NCBI RefSeq assembly: GCF_030250645.1
Contig: NZ_JASSVS010000004.1
Location: forward strand, 310,001-374,000
From: Marinobacter azerbaijanicus
GTDB lineage: Bacteria; Pseudomonadota; Gammaproteobacteria; Pseudomonadales; Oleiphilaceae
Reading direction: 5' to 3'
Length of the DNA: 64,000 nucleotides
Positions 48,579 to 58,402 of this stretch are shown one piece after another. The notes below the pieces were generated by a model. The model was not told the origin of the DNA, searched no databases, and worked only from the letters and a program-made list of their open reading frames with translations. Position numbers and translations under genes: made by a program. Position 1 is the stretch's first letter. Every line of letters begins with the position of its first letter.

Positions 48579-48594
48579 GCGCCAGGGACGGCGC
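48579..48594 (+). repeat. Rudimentary single-hairpin relative of the long-stem elements
   Basis: GCGCC-AGGGAC-GGCGC closely resembles the first core hairpin of copies B and C, including the AGGGA loop. No long arms and no second hairpin are present; only a short imperfect TGATTCTCG / CGAGATATCA pairing surrounds it. It lies 26 bases after the DUF3015 stop. It may be a decayed copy or an independent hairpin. Confidence 0.5.
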
Positions 48595-48646
48595 AACCAT
48601 TAACGAGATATCACCCGTCTTCTAACCCGGAACTGATTGACCATCC

Positions 48647-50512
48647 ATGCGCACTTCGCTTCGGTTCGCGCTGGCCCTGCTCTGGCTGGCAACAGGTATT
48701 CACGCATACGCCAACCCACTACCGCACACCGGAGATCTCCACCAACACCCCGCATGGCTGACTCTTGTACATTATCAGCCCGACCGCTTCGGTGATGGCT
48801 ACACCAGCCAGGCGGACGATGACAGTTTTTTCCTCAGTAAGCAGGGCAAAACCTCGCCGGAGGCGGAACTTGACGCCACTTTGAGAGCCATTACCCAACC
48901 CGGAAGGGGCGATGACCACGCCCGTTGCCGCTTCCCGGCCAGGGACCGCTGGCTGAGACAGCAACTGGACTTGCCATCAAAGGCAGCCAACTGCCCGGCC
49001 TACGACGAATGGGCCGAAGAGCTGAATACCGAAACGGTGACGTTGGTGTTTGCGGCCTCGTACCTGAACAGTCCCTCGTCAATGTTTGGCCACACCTTCC
49101 TGCGCCTTGATCCGCCGCGGGAAGATGAGGAAACCAACCTGATCCTGGCTAATACCATTTCCTACGCTGCGGATGCCGCCGCCCACGACAGCGAGATTCT
49201 GTTCGCCTACAAGGGCATCTTTGGCGGCTATCCCGGCATCACTTCAATACAGCCCTACTACGAAAAGATCCGGCTCTACTCGGACATCGAGCATCGGGAC
49301 CTCTGGGAATACCAGCTCAACCTTACCCAGCCGGAAGTGGATATGATGCTTGCCCACACCTGGGAGATCCGCGACCGCAACTTCGATTACTACTTCTTCG
49401 ATGAGAACTGCGCATACCGGCTTCTGGCCCTGATTGACGTGGCCCGCCCCGGCACCAACCTGCTGGACGAAGTCAGCACCCACGCCATTCCATCGGATAC
49501 CGTTCGCTGGGTTGTGGACCGGGGGCTGGTGGAGGAAGTCTATTACCGACCGTCTGCCGCAACGAACGTGACCCACAGCATCAACGCCCTGCCCGACGAA
49601 CACCAGACACTGGCCGCAGCCATCGCTAACGGCTATGTGGACGCCGATGCGCCGGAAGTAAGGGTATTGGGTGATGAAGAGCGGGCACGGGTACTGGACA
49701 CCACTTACGACTATGTCCGTTACCAGAGCGAGGCTGACGGCTGGCCGCGGGAACATGCAGCGCCCCTCTCCCACGATCTGCTACGGGAACGTAGCCAGAT
49801 CCGCGGTGTGGCAGCCCGGAAAGGTCCGCCCGAGCCTGCCATCCGTGATGATCAGGGGCACGCCACCTTCCGCGCCAGCATCAGCGGTGGGCAACTGGGG
49901 GATCGCAACTTCAGTGAGCTGACCTTGCGCCCCGCCTATCACGATGTTCTCGACCCGCCCGCCGGATATCGCGGCGGTGCCCAGCTCCAGTTCCTGCGTC
50001 TGGATGCCCGCCTATACACTGACAACGACGAATTGCAGATCGAGCAACTCACGGGCGTGGAAATCCGCTCCCTCTCGCCCCGCAACCAGTTCTTCTCGCC
50101 ACTGTCCTGGCAGGTCGGCTTTGGCGCCCGTCGCACAGACACGGAAACCGACCGTGTATTCACTCCTTACCTTGAGGGTGGCGCAGGCGGCAGCTGGCAG
50201 CTGGCCAGCGGCACCCAAGCCTTCGCCTTCGCCACCGCCGACCTGGAAATCGACGACGACCTGCGCAGGGGCTACGACGCCGCCCCGGGTGCCGACCTGG
50301 GCATATTGCACCAGAGCAACCAGTTCAGCCTGCTGGGGGGCGTGAAGACCAGAGCCTGGATCGTCAGCAGCCAGCATCGACAGGACGAGGCCTACCTGGA
50401 GGGCAACTGGCACTTCGGGCGGGAATTCAGCCTGTTCGCGAAATTCAGCCGTGAAGACCACTACGACAGGTACCGCAGCACATGGCAACTCGGACTCCAC
50501 GCGTACTTCTGA
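48647..50512 (+). CDS. DUF4105 protein with C-terminal outer-membrane beta-barrel
   Basis: The 621-residue protein has a signal peptide (ALALLWLATGIHAYA), then a DUF4105 (Lnb-type periplasmic) domain with SSMFGHTFLRLDPP near residue 145 and YYFFDENCAYRLLALID near 250. The conserved His and Cys in these motifs look like a papain-like catalytic pair. From about residue 420 there is a run of alternating hydrophobic strands rich in aromatic residues, ending YRSTWQLGLHAYF, a typical outer-membrane barrel C terminus. So it is probably an outer-membrane protein with a periplasmic domain. Function is unknown; a hydrolase or acyl-processing role is only a guess. The ribosome site is weak. Confidence 0.82.
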   Translation: MRTSLRFALALLWLATGIHAYANPLPHTGDLHQHPAWLTLVHYQPDRFGDGYTSQADDDSFFLSKQGKTSPEAELDATLRAITQPGRGDDHARCRFPARDRWLRQQLDLPSKAANCPAYDEWAEELNTETVTLVFAASYLNSPSSMFGHTFLRLDPPREDEETNLILANTISYAADAAAHDSEILFAYKGIFGGYPGITSIQPYYEKIRLYSDIEHRDLWEYQLNLTQPEVDMMLAHTWEIRDRNFDYYFFDENCAYRLLALIDVARPGTNLLDEVSTHAIPSDTVRWVVDRGLVEEVYYRPSAATNVTHSINALPDEHQTLAAAIANGYVDADAPEVRVLGDEERARVLDTTYDYVRYQSEADGWPREHAAPLSHDLLRERSQIRGVAARKGPPEPAIRDDQGHATFRASISGGQLGDRNFSELTLRPAYHDVLDPPAGYRGGAQLQFLRLDARLYTDNDELQIEQLTGVEIRSLSPRNQFFSPLSWQVGFGARRTDTETDRVFTPYLEGGAGGSWQLASGTQAFAFATADLEIDDDLRRGYDAAPGADLGILHQSNQFSLLGGVKTRAWIVSSQHRQDEAYLEGNWHFGREFSLFAKFSREDHYDRYRSTWQLGLHAYF

Positions 50513-51348
50513 AAACACTGGCCAGCATTGGTGCCGTATTCACCCTGCTGCTGCAGACAGGCTGCAGCAGTGTGTTCTTCTACCCCGATCAGGTCACCTA
50601 TGTGACACCGGACCGCCTGAATCTCGAATACGACGACGTGTACCTGGACACCCCTGACGGCGAAACCCTTCACGGCTGGTGGTTGCCTGCGCAATCCGAA
50701 CCGAAAGGCACAGTCTACTTCCTTCACGGCAACGCCCAGAACATCAGCAGCCACATCATGAACGTCGCCTGGCTGCCTGAGAGGCGCTATAACGTTTTCC
50801 TCATCGACTACCGGGGTTATGGCCGCTCCACTGGCGCACCGGACATAGAAGGCACCCTGCACGACGCTGAGACCGGCCTTCGCTGGCTGACAGACCAGCC
50901 CGACGTACAGGGGCAGCCCCTGTTCCTGCTGGGCCAGAGCCTCGGTGGCGCACTGGGTACCGCTCTGGCCAGCGAATGGGTCGAACGGGACGAACAACCG
51001 CCAATGGACGGCGTGATCCTTGATGGCACATTCTCCGGCTTCCGCGCCATCGCCCGCGAAAAACTCAGCGAATTCTGGCTTACCTGGCCCTTCCAGGTTC
51101 CCCTGAGCTGGACCATCACGGATGAATACGAAGCCCATGAACGAATTGCCGACATCAGTCCGGTGCCGGTGATGGTGATTCACAGTGAACGGGACGGGAT
51201 TATCCCGTTTCATCATGGGGAGCGGTTGTTTGAGGAGGCGGAGGAGCCGAAGCGGTTTTTACGGACGGATACGGGGCATGGGTCGACGTTTGTGATTCCG
51301 GGGTATCAGGCAGCGGTGCTTGGGTTTATGGATGCTAATGGTGAATAG
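50482..51348 (+). CDS. Alpha/beta hydrolase lipoprotein
   Basis: This 288-residue protein overlaps the DUF4105 gene by 31 bases in another frame. The N terminus (VLLKTLASIGAVFTLLLQTGC) ends in a lipobox, so it is probably a membrane lipoprotein. The body is an alpha/beta hydrolase: GTVYFLHGNAQNISSH (oxyanion loop), the nucleophile Ser in LLGQSLGGALG near residue 155, an Asp in HSERDGIIPF and the final His in GHGSTF. The substrate is unknown. Its dependence on translation of the upstream gene suggests the two act together. Confidence 0.88.
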   Translation: MATRTPRVLLKTLASIGAVFTLLLQTGCSSVFFYPDQVTYVTPDRLNLEYDDVYLDTPDGETLHGWWLPAQSEPKGTVYFLHGNAQNISSHIMNVAWLPERRYNVFLIDYRGYGRSTGAPDIEGTLHDAETGLRWLTDQPDVQGQPLFLLGQSLGGALGTALASEWVERDEQPPMDGVILDGTFSGFRAIAREKLSEFWLTWPFQVPLSWTITDEYEAHERIADISPVPVMVIHSERDGIIPFHHGERLFEEAEEPKRFLRTDTGHGSTFVIPGYQAAVLGFMDANGE

Positions 51349-51358
51349 GGGGCTGGGT

Positions 51359-51391
51359 TGTCGGATTACGGCTTTGCCTAATCCGACCTAC
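51359..51391 (+). repeat. REP-like hairpin
   Basis: This 33-base unit runs from TGTCGGATTA to CCGACCTAC, with an inner GGC-TTT-GCC. It starts 11 bases after the hydrolase stop codon and lies in front of copy D of the long-stem element. Confidence 0.85.
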
Positions 51392-51432
51392 GGGTGAGGA
51401 GGTATTTGTTAGCGGTAACGACAGATCTGGGG

Positions 51433-51540
51433 AGCGCGCCGGGCAAGGCTGTTCAGGAACGTGCGGAGCCATGGATGGCGGAGCCCGAGCCCACATGGAC
51501 GTGCTTGTGGCGTTTCCTGAACAGCCTTGCCCGGCGTGCT
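51433..51540 (+). repeat. Long-stem two-hairpin element, copy D
   Basis: The arms 51433-51459 and 51514-51540 match at 26 of 27 positions; the mismatch is a possible G-T wobble. The plus-strand core has GCCATGGATGGC (51468-51479, identical to copy A) and CACATGGACGTG (51492-51503), both presenting ATGGA. It lies downstream of the hydrolase gene in sense direction, between that gene and the converging pnp. Confidence 0.88.
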
Positions 51541-51570
51541 CTAGCACCAAAGTCCATAGTCTGAAAAACG

Positions 51571-51609
51571 AAAAAGCCCGCCAGACTCGAGAGAGCGGCG
51601 GGCTTTTTT
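51571..51609. terminator. Bidirectional terminator between hydrolase and pnp
   Basis: AAAAAGCCCGCC pairs with GGCGGGCTTTTT (12 bp), and T runs lie on both strands. It can end the pnp transcript on the minus strand and readthrough from the plus strand. Confidence 0.93.
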
Positions 51610-51641
51610 GTCGGATTACGCCTGTGGCTAATCCGACCTAC
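51609..51641 (+). repeat. REP-like hairpin
   Basis: This unit begins TGTCGGATTACGCC and ends TAATCCGACCTAC, with inner stem GCC-TGT-GGC. It touches the terminator and ends 14 bases before the pnp stop. Confidence 0.85.
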
Positions 51642-51654
51642 GGAAGCAAGAACC

Positions 51655-53778
51655 TTACAGCGCGGAGAGATCCGTGGGCTGCTCGCCTTCCTTTACTTCT
51701 TTCATGGACAGTTTTACGCGTCCACGGTTGTCAACGTCCAGCACCTTCACCAGAACTTCCTGGCCTTCGCTGAGCTCGTCGGTGACGTTCTCGATGCGAC
51801 GGTCAGAGATCTGGGAGATGTGCACCAGACCATCCTTGCCAGGCAGGATGTTGACGAAAGCACCGAAATCCACAATGCGCTCAACGCGGCCGCTGTAGAT
51901 CGCACCCACTTCGATTTCCGCGGTGATTTCCATGACCCGCTTCATCGCAGCATTGGCTGCATCCTGGTTGTCGGCATAGATCTTCACGTTGCCGTCATCA
52001 TCCAGATCAATGGAGGCACCGGTCTCGTCACAGATAGAACGGATCACAGAACCGCCCTTACCGATAACGTCACGGATCTTCTCCGGGTTGATCTTGATGG
52101 TGGTGATGCTCGGCGCGCGGCTTGAAAGCTCTTTACGCGGCGCGGAAATCACCTTCGCCATTTCGCCCAGGATGTGCAGGCGCGCAGTGTTGGCCTGGTC
52201 GAGGGCAATTTCCATGATCTCGTCGGTAATACCCTGGATCTTGATATCCATCTGCAGCGCAGTGATACCTTCAGACGTACCCGCTACCTTGAAGTCCATA
52301 TCGCCGAGGTGATCCTCGTCACCCAGGATGTCGGTCAGAACCGCGAACTTGTCGCCTTCCTTGACCAGACCCATGGCGATACCGGCAACCGGTGCCTTGA
52401 TGGGCACACCCGCATCCATCAGCGCCAGGCTGGAGCCACAGACAGACGCCATGGAGCTGGAGCCGTTGGACTCGGTAATCTCGGAAACCGCACGGATGGT
52501 GTACGGGAATTCTTCCATGGAAGGCATAACCGCAGCCACACCACGCTTCGCCAGGCGGCCATGGCCGACTTCACGACGTCCCGGCGTACCGACACGACCG
52601 GCTTCGCCGACGGAGTACGGAGGGAAGTTGTAGTGGAACAGGAACGGATCCTTACGCTCACCTTCCAGGGCATCGATAATCTGCATATCACGGGCAGTGC
52701 CCAGTGTTGTGGTCACAATGGCCTGGGTTTCACCACGGGTGAACAGGGCAGAACCGTGAGTGCTGGGCAGAATGCCAACTTCCACTTCAATCGGGCGGAC
52801 AGTCTTGTTGTCACGGCCGTCAATGCGTGGCTTGCCTTCGATAACCTGCTGGCGAACGATGGTTTTCTCAACCTTGGCAAAGTACTTCTTTACGTCATCC
52901 GCAGAAGGCTGACCTTCCTCTTCGCCCGCCAGCTTCTCAACCAGCGCGGTCTTGATTTCGCCCAGGCGTGCGTAGCGCTCCATCTTGTCGCGGATGCTGT
53001 AAGCTTCCTCGATGGCTGCCGCGGCTTCGGCGTTAACCGCATTGAGAAGCTCCGTGTTCTCAGGCTCCGGCTGCCACTCCCAACGAGGCTTGCCTACTTC
53101 AGCAGCAAGCTCCTTGATGGCGGTAATCGCGGTCTGCATTTCCTGGTGACCATAAAGTACGGCGCCCAGCATCTGGTCTTCGATCAGGCCCTTGGCTTCG
53201 GATTCAACCATCAGAACCGCATCTTCTGTACCGGCAACGACCATGTCCAGCAGGGAGGTTTCCAGCTCTTCGAAGGTCGGGTTCAGGAAATAGCCCCGCT
53301 CGTTGGTGTACCCAACGCGGGAGGCACCAATCGGACCGTCAAACGGAATACCGGAGATGGACAGGGCGGCAGAGGCGGCCAGCATGGCGGCAATATCCGG
53401 GTCCTGGTTCTTGCTGGAAGACATCACGGTGGTGATGACCTGGGTTTCGTTCATGAACCCCTTGGGAAACAACGGACGAATCGGGCGGTCGATCAGGCGG
53501 GATGTCAGGGTTTCTTTCTCGGACGGACGGCCTTCACGCTTGAAGAAACCACCCGGGATTTTGCCCACGGCATAGGTCTTCTCGAAGTAGTTGACGGTCA
53601 GCGGGAAGAACGGCTGACCGGGCTTGGCTTCCTTGGCAGCAACCACAGTGCCCAGTACCGAAATATCATCAACGGTAACCAGCACGGAGCCGGTAGCCTG
53701 ACGGGCAATACGGCCAGTCTCGATAGTGACGGTCTTGCCGCCAAGTTCAAACGTTTTCTTTACGGGATTAAGATCCAC
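51655..53778 (-). CDS. pnp: Polynucleotide phosphorylase
   Basis: This 3'-5' phosphorolytic exoribonuclease is part of mRNA decay. It has two RNase PH domains (first opens [19 protein letters not shown]), a helical linker, a KH domain ([17 protein letters not shown]) and a C-terminal S1 domain ([18 protein letters not shown]). I take the GTG at 53778 (707 residues) as start, since AGGAG lies 5 bases upstream and the protein then begins [10 protein letters not shown] like its homologues. An ATG at 53799 has no ribosome site, and the AGGAG would lie inside its frame. It follows rpsO after a large stem-loop. Confidence 0.96.
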   Translation of the reverse strand: MDLNPVKKTFELGGKTVTIETGRIARQATGSVLVTVDDISVLGTVVAAKEAKPGQPFFPLTVNYFEKTYAVGKIPGGFFKREGRPSEKETLTSRLIDRPIRPLFPKGFMNETQVITTVMSSSKNQDPDIAAMLAASAALSISGIPFDGPIGASRVGYTNERGYFLNPTFEELETSLLDMVVAGTEDAVLMVESEAKGLIEDQMLGAVLYGHQEMQTAITAIKELAAEVGKPRWEWQPEPENTELLNAVNAEAAAAIEEAYSIRDKMERYARLGEIKTALVEKLAGEEEGQPSADDVKKYFAKVEKTIVRQQVIEGKPRIDGRDNKTVRPIEVEVGILPSTHGSALFTRGETQAIVTTTLGTARDMQIIDALEGERKDPFLFHYNFPPYSVGEAGRVGTPGRREVGHGRLAKRGVAAVMPSMEEFPYTIRAVSEITESNGSSSMASVCGSSLALMDAGVPIKAPVAGIAMGLVKEGDKFAVLTDILGDEDHLGDMDFKVAGTSEGITALQMDIKIQGITDEIMEIALDQANTARLHILGEMAKVISAPRKELSSRAPSITTIKINPEKIRDVIGKGGSVIRSICDETGASIDLDDDGNVKIYADNQDAANAAMKRVMEITAEIEVGAIYSGRVERIVDFGAFVNILPGKDGLVHISQISDRRIENVTDELSEGQEVLVKVLDVDNRGRVKLSMKEVKEGEQPTDLSAL

Positions 53779-53895
53779 GGTAACTCCTGAATTCATCATT
53801 TCAAATTGACTCAGACAACCCGCCCCTGCGGATTATCCGTTTTAAATGCATCAACGCCTGAACTGATGAACTGAAGAGCAACCCGTCTGAAAGCT

Positions 53896-53961
53896 AACAG
53901 GCTGTTGTAAAACCCCGGGCCAGGAAAGATCTCGTGGGGCCGGGCTTTTCAACAACCTGCT
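53896..53961 (-). promoter_or_regulatory. Long stem-loop in the rpsO-pnp spacer
   Basis: AACAGGCTGTTG with AAAACCCCGGGCC on one side pairs imperfectly with the other side ending CTTTTCAACAACCTGCT. On the minus strand it lies between rpsO and pnp. In E. coli the matching spacer holds an RNase III stem that controls pnp; the position suggests the same use here, or an attenuator. Confidence 0.65.
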
Positions 53962-54080
53962 ATCAATTTCGGCTTTCCAATACGACAGGGAGTTCCTTCA
54001 GAGTTCACTGACAGGCACGATGCAGGAGAGAAGCACAACCGGCGGAGCAAATGCCCCGCCGGCCGATAATTACTACCGGA

Positions 54081-54350
54081 CTAGCGACGCAGGTTCAGAC
54101 GCTGGATCAGCTCCAGGTAGCGGTCTGCGTTCTTGCGCTTCAGGTAATCCAGCAGTTTACGACGCTGGTTAACCATCCGGATCAGACCGCGGCGGGAATG
54201 GTGATCCTGCTTGTTGGTCTTGAAGTGATCCTGCAGCTTGTTGATGTTGTGGCTCAACAGTGCAACCTGAACTTCAGGAGAACCGGTATCGCCTTCACCC
54301 TGCTGAAAATCCTTAACGATCTGTGCTTTCTCATCGGCAGAAAGTGCCAT
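54081..54350 (-). CDS. rpsO: 30S ribosomal protein S15
   Basis: This is the 89-residue small-subunit protein S15, which binds 16S rRNA early in assembly. It shows the standard form: [36 protein letters not shown], then [14 protein letters not shown]. It lies between truB and pnp as in most gammaproteobacteria. The ATG has GAGGTGAG upstream. Confidence 0.98.
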   Translation of the reverse strand: MALSADEKAQIVKDFQQGEGDTGSPEVQVALLSHNINKLQDHFKTNKQDHHSRRGLIRMVNQRRKLLDYLKRKNADRYLELIQRLNLRR

Positions 54351-54442
54351 AACTCACCTCATTGTCGCGATGCTATTGAATTCGGCCGAACCACGCATCT
54401 CTACAGCCCGGCTAATCAGCCACAACCATTGTAAAACGGTTG

Positions 54443-55363
54443 TCAGCTGCTCTTCACCAGACGACGAGGCACCAGTTTGGTGGCCTCCCCTTCCGGGAAT
54501 CCTTCCGCCAGCCCGACGAAGCGTCCGTTGCCATAGAGGCGAACGTATCCTTCAACTGGCTGACCCGATATTCTAACTGGTTGTCCGTTCAATATCGATA
54601 CCAGCGCACTGCCTTCCAGTTCCTGTTCCGGGAACATGGACAGAGCCGCGTCCGGGGCCACCAGCAGGCCATCCAGACTCTCACCCTGTTCACGCATGGC
54701 CTCCAGAGTGCTGACCGCGCAGGCGTCGGCCAGTGTGAACCCCGACGCCATGGTCCGACGCAGTGCGGTCACATGAGCCCCACAGCCAAGCACCTCGCCG
54801 ATATCTTCCACCAGCGAACGGATATAGGTGCCCTTGGTGCAACTGACTGCGATGTCGATCTCGGTGTCACGCACTTCCAGTAGTTTCAGTTCGTAGATGG
54901 TGACCGGACGGGACGGGCGCTCCACTTCAATGCCTTCCCGCGCATATTCGTACAGGGGACGACCCTTGTGCTTCAGCGCGGAGTACATGGATGGAACCTG
55001 CTGGATTTCACCACGGAACTGGTCAAGGACCGGCTCCAGGGTTTCAGCGTCCAGTCCCGTTGGCACCGGCTTTTCAGCCACCACCGCACCTTCACTGTCA
55101 CCGGTTTCGGTACGGACACCCAAACGCGCAGTGGCGATATAGGCCTTGTCGCTGTCCAGCATCATCTGGGAAAATTTGGTGGCCTCACCGAAACACAGCG
55201 GCAATACGCCAGTGGCCAGCGGGTCCAGAGCGCCTGTATGGCCAGCCTTGGCTGCACCAAACAGGCGTTTCACCTGCTGCAGGACGCCATTGGATGTAAT
55301 ATCCATGGGCTTGTCGATGACCAGGATGCCGTTTACATCACGGCCTTTGCGGCGTCGACTCAA
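54443..55363 (-). CDS. truB: tRNA pseudouridine-55 synthase
   Basis: This enzyme makes pseudouridine 55 in the T loop of tRNAs. It is 306 residues long, with catalytic Asp47 in [16 protein letters not shown] and the thumb region [13 protein letters not shown]. The start is a TTG at 55363 with GGAG upstream; this start shares TTGA with the rbfA stop, coupling the two genes. A C-terminal PUA-like region closes the protein. Confidence 0.96.
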   Translation of the reverse strand: MSRRRKGRDVNGILVIDKPMDITSNGVLQQVKRLFGAAKAGHTGALDPLATGVLPLCFGEATKFSQMMLDSDKAYIATARLGVRTETGDSEGAVVAEKPVPTGLDAETLEPVLDQFRGEIQQVPSMYSALKHKGRPLYEYAREGIEVERPSRPVTIYELKLLEVRDTEIDIAVSCTKGTYIRSLVEDIGEVLGCGAHVTALRRTMASGFTLADACAVSTLEAMREQGESLDGLLVAPDAALSMFPEQELEGSALVSILNGQPVRISGQPVEGYVRLYGNGRFVGLAEGFPEGEATKLVPRRLVKSS

Positions 55364-55800
55364 GCGTCTCGCTCCGAATCGTCATTGGAGGCGTTGTCGT
55401 CATCCGCCTCCTCACTACGGTCGACCGCAGGCTTGTCGCCAACCGCCTCGCGAATCAGGCTGTCCATATGGCGGCTATGTCCGAGCAGCGTGTCGAAATG
55501 GAAACGCAGCTGGGGTGTCACCCGCAACTTCATGGCGCGGCCGATCTGGCCACGCAGGAAGCCGGAAGCCTTGTTCAGTACTGCCAGGGAATCCTTTACC
55601 TGAGGTGATTCCTCTGTCAGTTCCTCAGTGGTGAGCAAAGACACGTATATATCCGCGTAGCCCAGATCACGACTCACCTTGACGGCATTGACCGTGACCA
55701 TGCCTACCCGCGGGTCTTTGACCTCCCGCTGGATAAGCTGGGCCAGCTCGCGCTGCATCTGATCGCCTATGCGATCAATCCGGCTGAACTCTCTTGGCAT
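55360..55800 (-). CDS. rbfA: 30S ribosome-binding factor A
   Basis: This 146-residue maturation factor for the 16S 5' end has the KH-like fold, seen from [31 protein letters not shown] onward. The C-terminal 25 residues are acidic and probably disordered. The ATG overlaps the infB stop by one base (TGATG). It is longer by about 10 residues than E. coli RbfA because of that tail. Confidence 0.96.
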   Translation of the reverse strand: MPREFSRIDRIGDQMQRELAQLIQREVKDPRVGMVTVNAVKVSRDLGYADIYVSLLTTEELTEESPQVKDSLAVLNKASGFLRGQIGRAMKLRVTPQLRFHFDTLLGHSRHMDSLIREAVGDKPAVDRSEEADDDNASNDDSERDA

Positions 55801-58385
55801 CAGGCCCCCGTAGACTCAAGCTTGCGCTCGACCCGGACGCGATCAAACACCTCGATCTGGTCACCGACTTTCACGTCGTAACCCTTAACGCCGATACCAC
55901 ACTCCATGCCGTTACGGACTTCCGGTACGTCATCCTTGAAGCGACGCAGGGATTCCAGCTCGCCCTCGAAGATAACCACGTTGTCCCGCAGAACACGAAT
56001 AGGCTTGTTACGGTAGACCGTACCTTCGATCACCATACAACCGGCCACCTGGCCGTACTTCGGTGAACGGAATACGTCACGCACTTCGGCGATGCCTACA
56101 ATATCCTCGCGGAATTCCGGCGCCAGCATGCCGGTCAGAGCTGCCTTCACATCATCAATCAGATTGTAGATGATGCTGTAGTAGCGCAGATCCAGGCCTT
56201 CCTGCTCGACCAGTCGCTTCGCGGCTGTATCTGCACGCACGTTAAAGCCGAAGATAACCGCATTGGTGGCCATAGCCAGGCTCACATCCGTCTCGGCAAT
56301 ACCGCCAACGCCTGAGGACACGATCTTGACCTGGACTTCTTCGTTGCCCAGATCCTTCAGCGACTTGGTAATGGCTTCCAGTGAACCACGAACATCGGTC
56401 TTGAGGACCACGTTGAGGGTCTTGACCTCGTCCTTGCCCATGTTCTCGAACAGGTTCTCGAGTTTGGCAGCCTGCTGTCTGTGCAGGCGCTGTTCCCGCT
56501 CGCGGCTCTGGCGGAACTCTGCCAATTCCTTCGCCTTCTTCTCGTCGGCTACTGCGAAGAACTCATCACCCGCATTCGGAGTACCGTTCAGGCCCAGGAT
56601 TTCCACCGGGATGGAAGGCCCGGCTTCCTTGACCTGTTTACCAGCCTCGTCGGTCATGGCGCGAACCTTGCCGAAGAAACCACCGGCGACAACCATTTCG
56701 CCCTGGCGTAAGGTGCCGTTCTGGACAAGCACAGTGGCCACTGAACCACGACCGCGCTCCAGGCTGGACTCGACAACCACACCCTTGGCCGGTGCATCCG
56801 GAGACGCCTCCAACTCAAGGATTTCGGCCTGCAGCAACAACGCTTCAAGCAAATCGTCGATGCCGTCTCCGGTGTGGGCGGATACCGGAATAAACTGGAC
56901 GTCACCGCCCCAGTCTTCCGGAATCACTTCCATACCGGCCAGTTCAGTCTTGATGCGGTCAGGATCGGCCCCTTCCTTGTCCATCTTGTTGATGGCGACA
57001 ACGATCGGAACACCCGCTGAGCGGGCATGGTCCACCGCCTCTTTGGTTTGCGGCATCACGCCGTCATCAGCTGCCACAACCAGGATGACGATATCGGTAC
57101 ACTGAGCACCCCGTGCACGCATGGCCGTAAAGGCGGCGTGACCCGGAGTATCCAGGAAGGACACCATGCCGTGGTCTGTTTGCACGTGATAGGCGCCGAT
57201 GTGCTGGGTGATACCACCGGACTCACCGGAAGCCACCTTGGTGCGGCGGATGTAGTCCAGCAATGAGGTCTTGCCGTGGTCAACATGACCCATCACGCTC
57301 ACTACCGGTGCACGCTTGGTCTTTTCCTTGCCTTCGAAGACAAACTCGCTCAGTACCTCTTCCTCGAATGCATCTTCGCTGACGGGGTTCGGCTTGTGAC
57401 CGAGTTCTTCGGTGACCAGCACGGCGGTTTCCTGATCAAGGGCCTGGTTGATGGTCGCCATTACCCCCATGCCCATCAGTTTCTTGATGACGTCGGCGGA
57501 TTTAACAGCCATCCGCTGGGCAAGATCACCCACAGTGATCGTTTCGGGAATATCGACTTCTCTTACCATTGGCTTGGTCGGCCTCTCGAAAGCGTGACGC
57601 TTCTCTTTGGGTTTCTTTTTCGCACGAAGTGGCTTGCGCAGCGTGGTGTCTTCCTCTTCTTCACTAATAACAAGAGGTTCGTCAACCGGACGGTTCCGCG
57701 GGCCGCGATGCCCTGCGGACTTCTTCTTGGGCTTGCCCTCGTCCGGCTCGTCGCCGCGCTCACGAGCTTTTTCTTTCTTTTTCTTCGGCTTGCGATCCTT
57801 GCCTTCGCCTTCTTCAGGGGGCGGGATCGGCATGTCTTCCGGTGCGGGAACCGCTGACGGTTCCTGCTCGGCAGCCACCTTCGCTGCTTCTTTCTCTTTG
57901 TCGCCCTGTTTTTCTTCAGTTGCCGGCTTCTCTTCGGCTTCTGATGTTTCCGCAGGCGTTTCTGAAGCCGCCGCTTCCGGCTTCGATGTTTCTTCAGGCT
58001 GTGCCTGTTGAGCCGCTACCGCTGGCGTTTCTTCCGGTGCTGCGGCAGGCTGCTCCGCTGGAGCCTCTTCCTGCTTGGCCGCTTCCGGCTCCAGCTCGGC
58101 ACGTTTGATATATGTACGGCGCTTGCGAACCTCAACATTGACCGTTTTTGCACGGCCCGCTTTCAGCGTGGTTGTTGTCTTGCGCTTGAGAGTGATTTTT
58201 TTCGGCTCGGCCTCACTCTCACCGTGATTCTTTCTCAGATAGGTCAGCAACTGTTGCTTCTCATCACTGGTGACAGAATCTTCCTCGGAGCGAGCCTTAA
58301 GGCCAGCCTCCACAATCTGTCGCAGCAAACGATCCACGGGAGCGCCTACATCTGCGGCCAGTTGTTTTACCGTTACATCAGCCAT
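55800..58385 (-). CDS. infB: Translation initiation factor IF-2
   Basis: This GTPase brings initiator tRNA to the ribosome. The 861-residue protein has an N-terminal IF2N domain ([19 protein letters not shown]) and a second one near residue 285 ([24 protein letters not shown]). A long linker of Glu, Ala, Pro and Lys lies between them. The G domain has G1 [13 protein letters not shown]3 DTPGHAAF and G4 NKMD, and domains II-IV follow. GGAGGA precedes the ATG, and only 17 bases separate it from nusA. Confidence 0.97.
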   Translation of the reverse strand: MADVTVKQLAADVGAPVDRLLRQIVEAGLKARSEEDSVTSDEKQQLLTYLRKNHGESEAEPKKITLKRKTTTTLKAGRAKTVNVEVRKRRTYIKRAELEPEAAKQEEAPAEQPAAAPEETPAVAAQQAQPEETSKPEAAASETPAETSEAEEKPATEEKQGDKEKEAAKVAAEQEPSAVPAPEDMPIPPPEEGEGKDRKPKKKKEKARERGDEPDEGKPKKKSAGHRGPRNRPVDEPLVISEEEEDTTLRKPLRAKKKPKEKRHAFERPTKPMVREVDIPETITVGDLAQRMAVKSADVIKKLMGMGVMATINQALDQETAVLVTEELGHKPNPVSEDAFEEEVLSEFVFEGKEKTKRAPVVSVMGHVDHGKTSLLDYIRRTKVASGESGGITQHIGAYHVQTDHGMVSFLDTPGHAAFTAMRARGAQCTDIVILVVAADDGVMPQTKEAVDHARSAGVPIVVAINKMDKEGADPDRIKTELAGMEVIPEDWGGDVQFIPVSAHTGDGIDDLLEALLLQAEILELEASPDAPAKGVVVESSLERGRGSVATVLVQNGTLRQGEMVVAGGFFGKVRAMTDEAGKQVKEAGPSIPVEILGLNGTPNAGDEFFAVADEKKAKELAEFRQSREREQRLHRQQAAKLENLFENMGKDEVKTLNVVLKTDVRGSLEAITKSLKDLGNEEVQVKIVSSGVGGIAETDVSLAMATNAVIFGFNVRADTAAKRLVEQEGLDLRYYSIIYNLIDDVKAALTGMLAPEFREDIVGIAEVRDVFRSPKYGQVAGCMVIEGTVYRNKPIRVLRDNVVIFEGELESLRRFKDDVPEVRNGMECGIGVKGYDVKVGDQIEVFDRVRVERKLESTGA

Positions 58386-58402
58386 ACTGGTCCTCCTCCC
58401 GA

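Noticed and set aside
52174..53790. A 538-codon open frame on the plus strand opposite pnp
   Set aside because: It mirrors the pnp codons and has no family features; it is a shadow.
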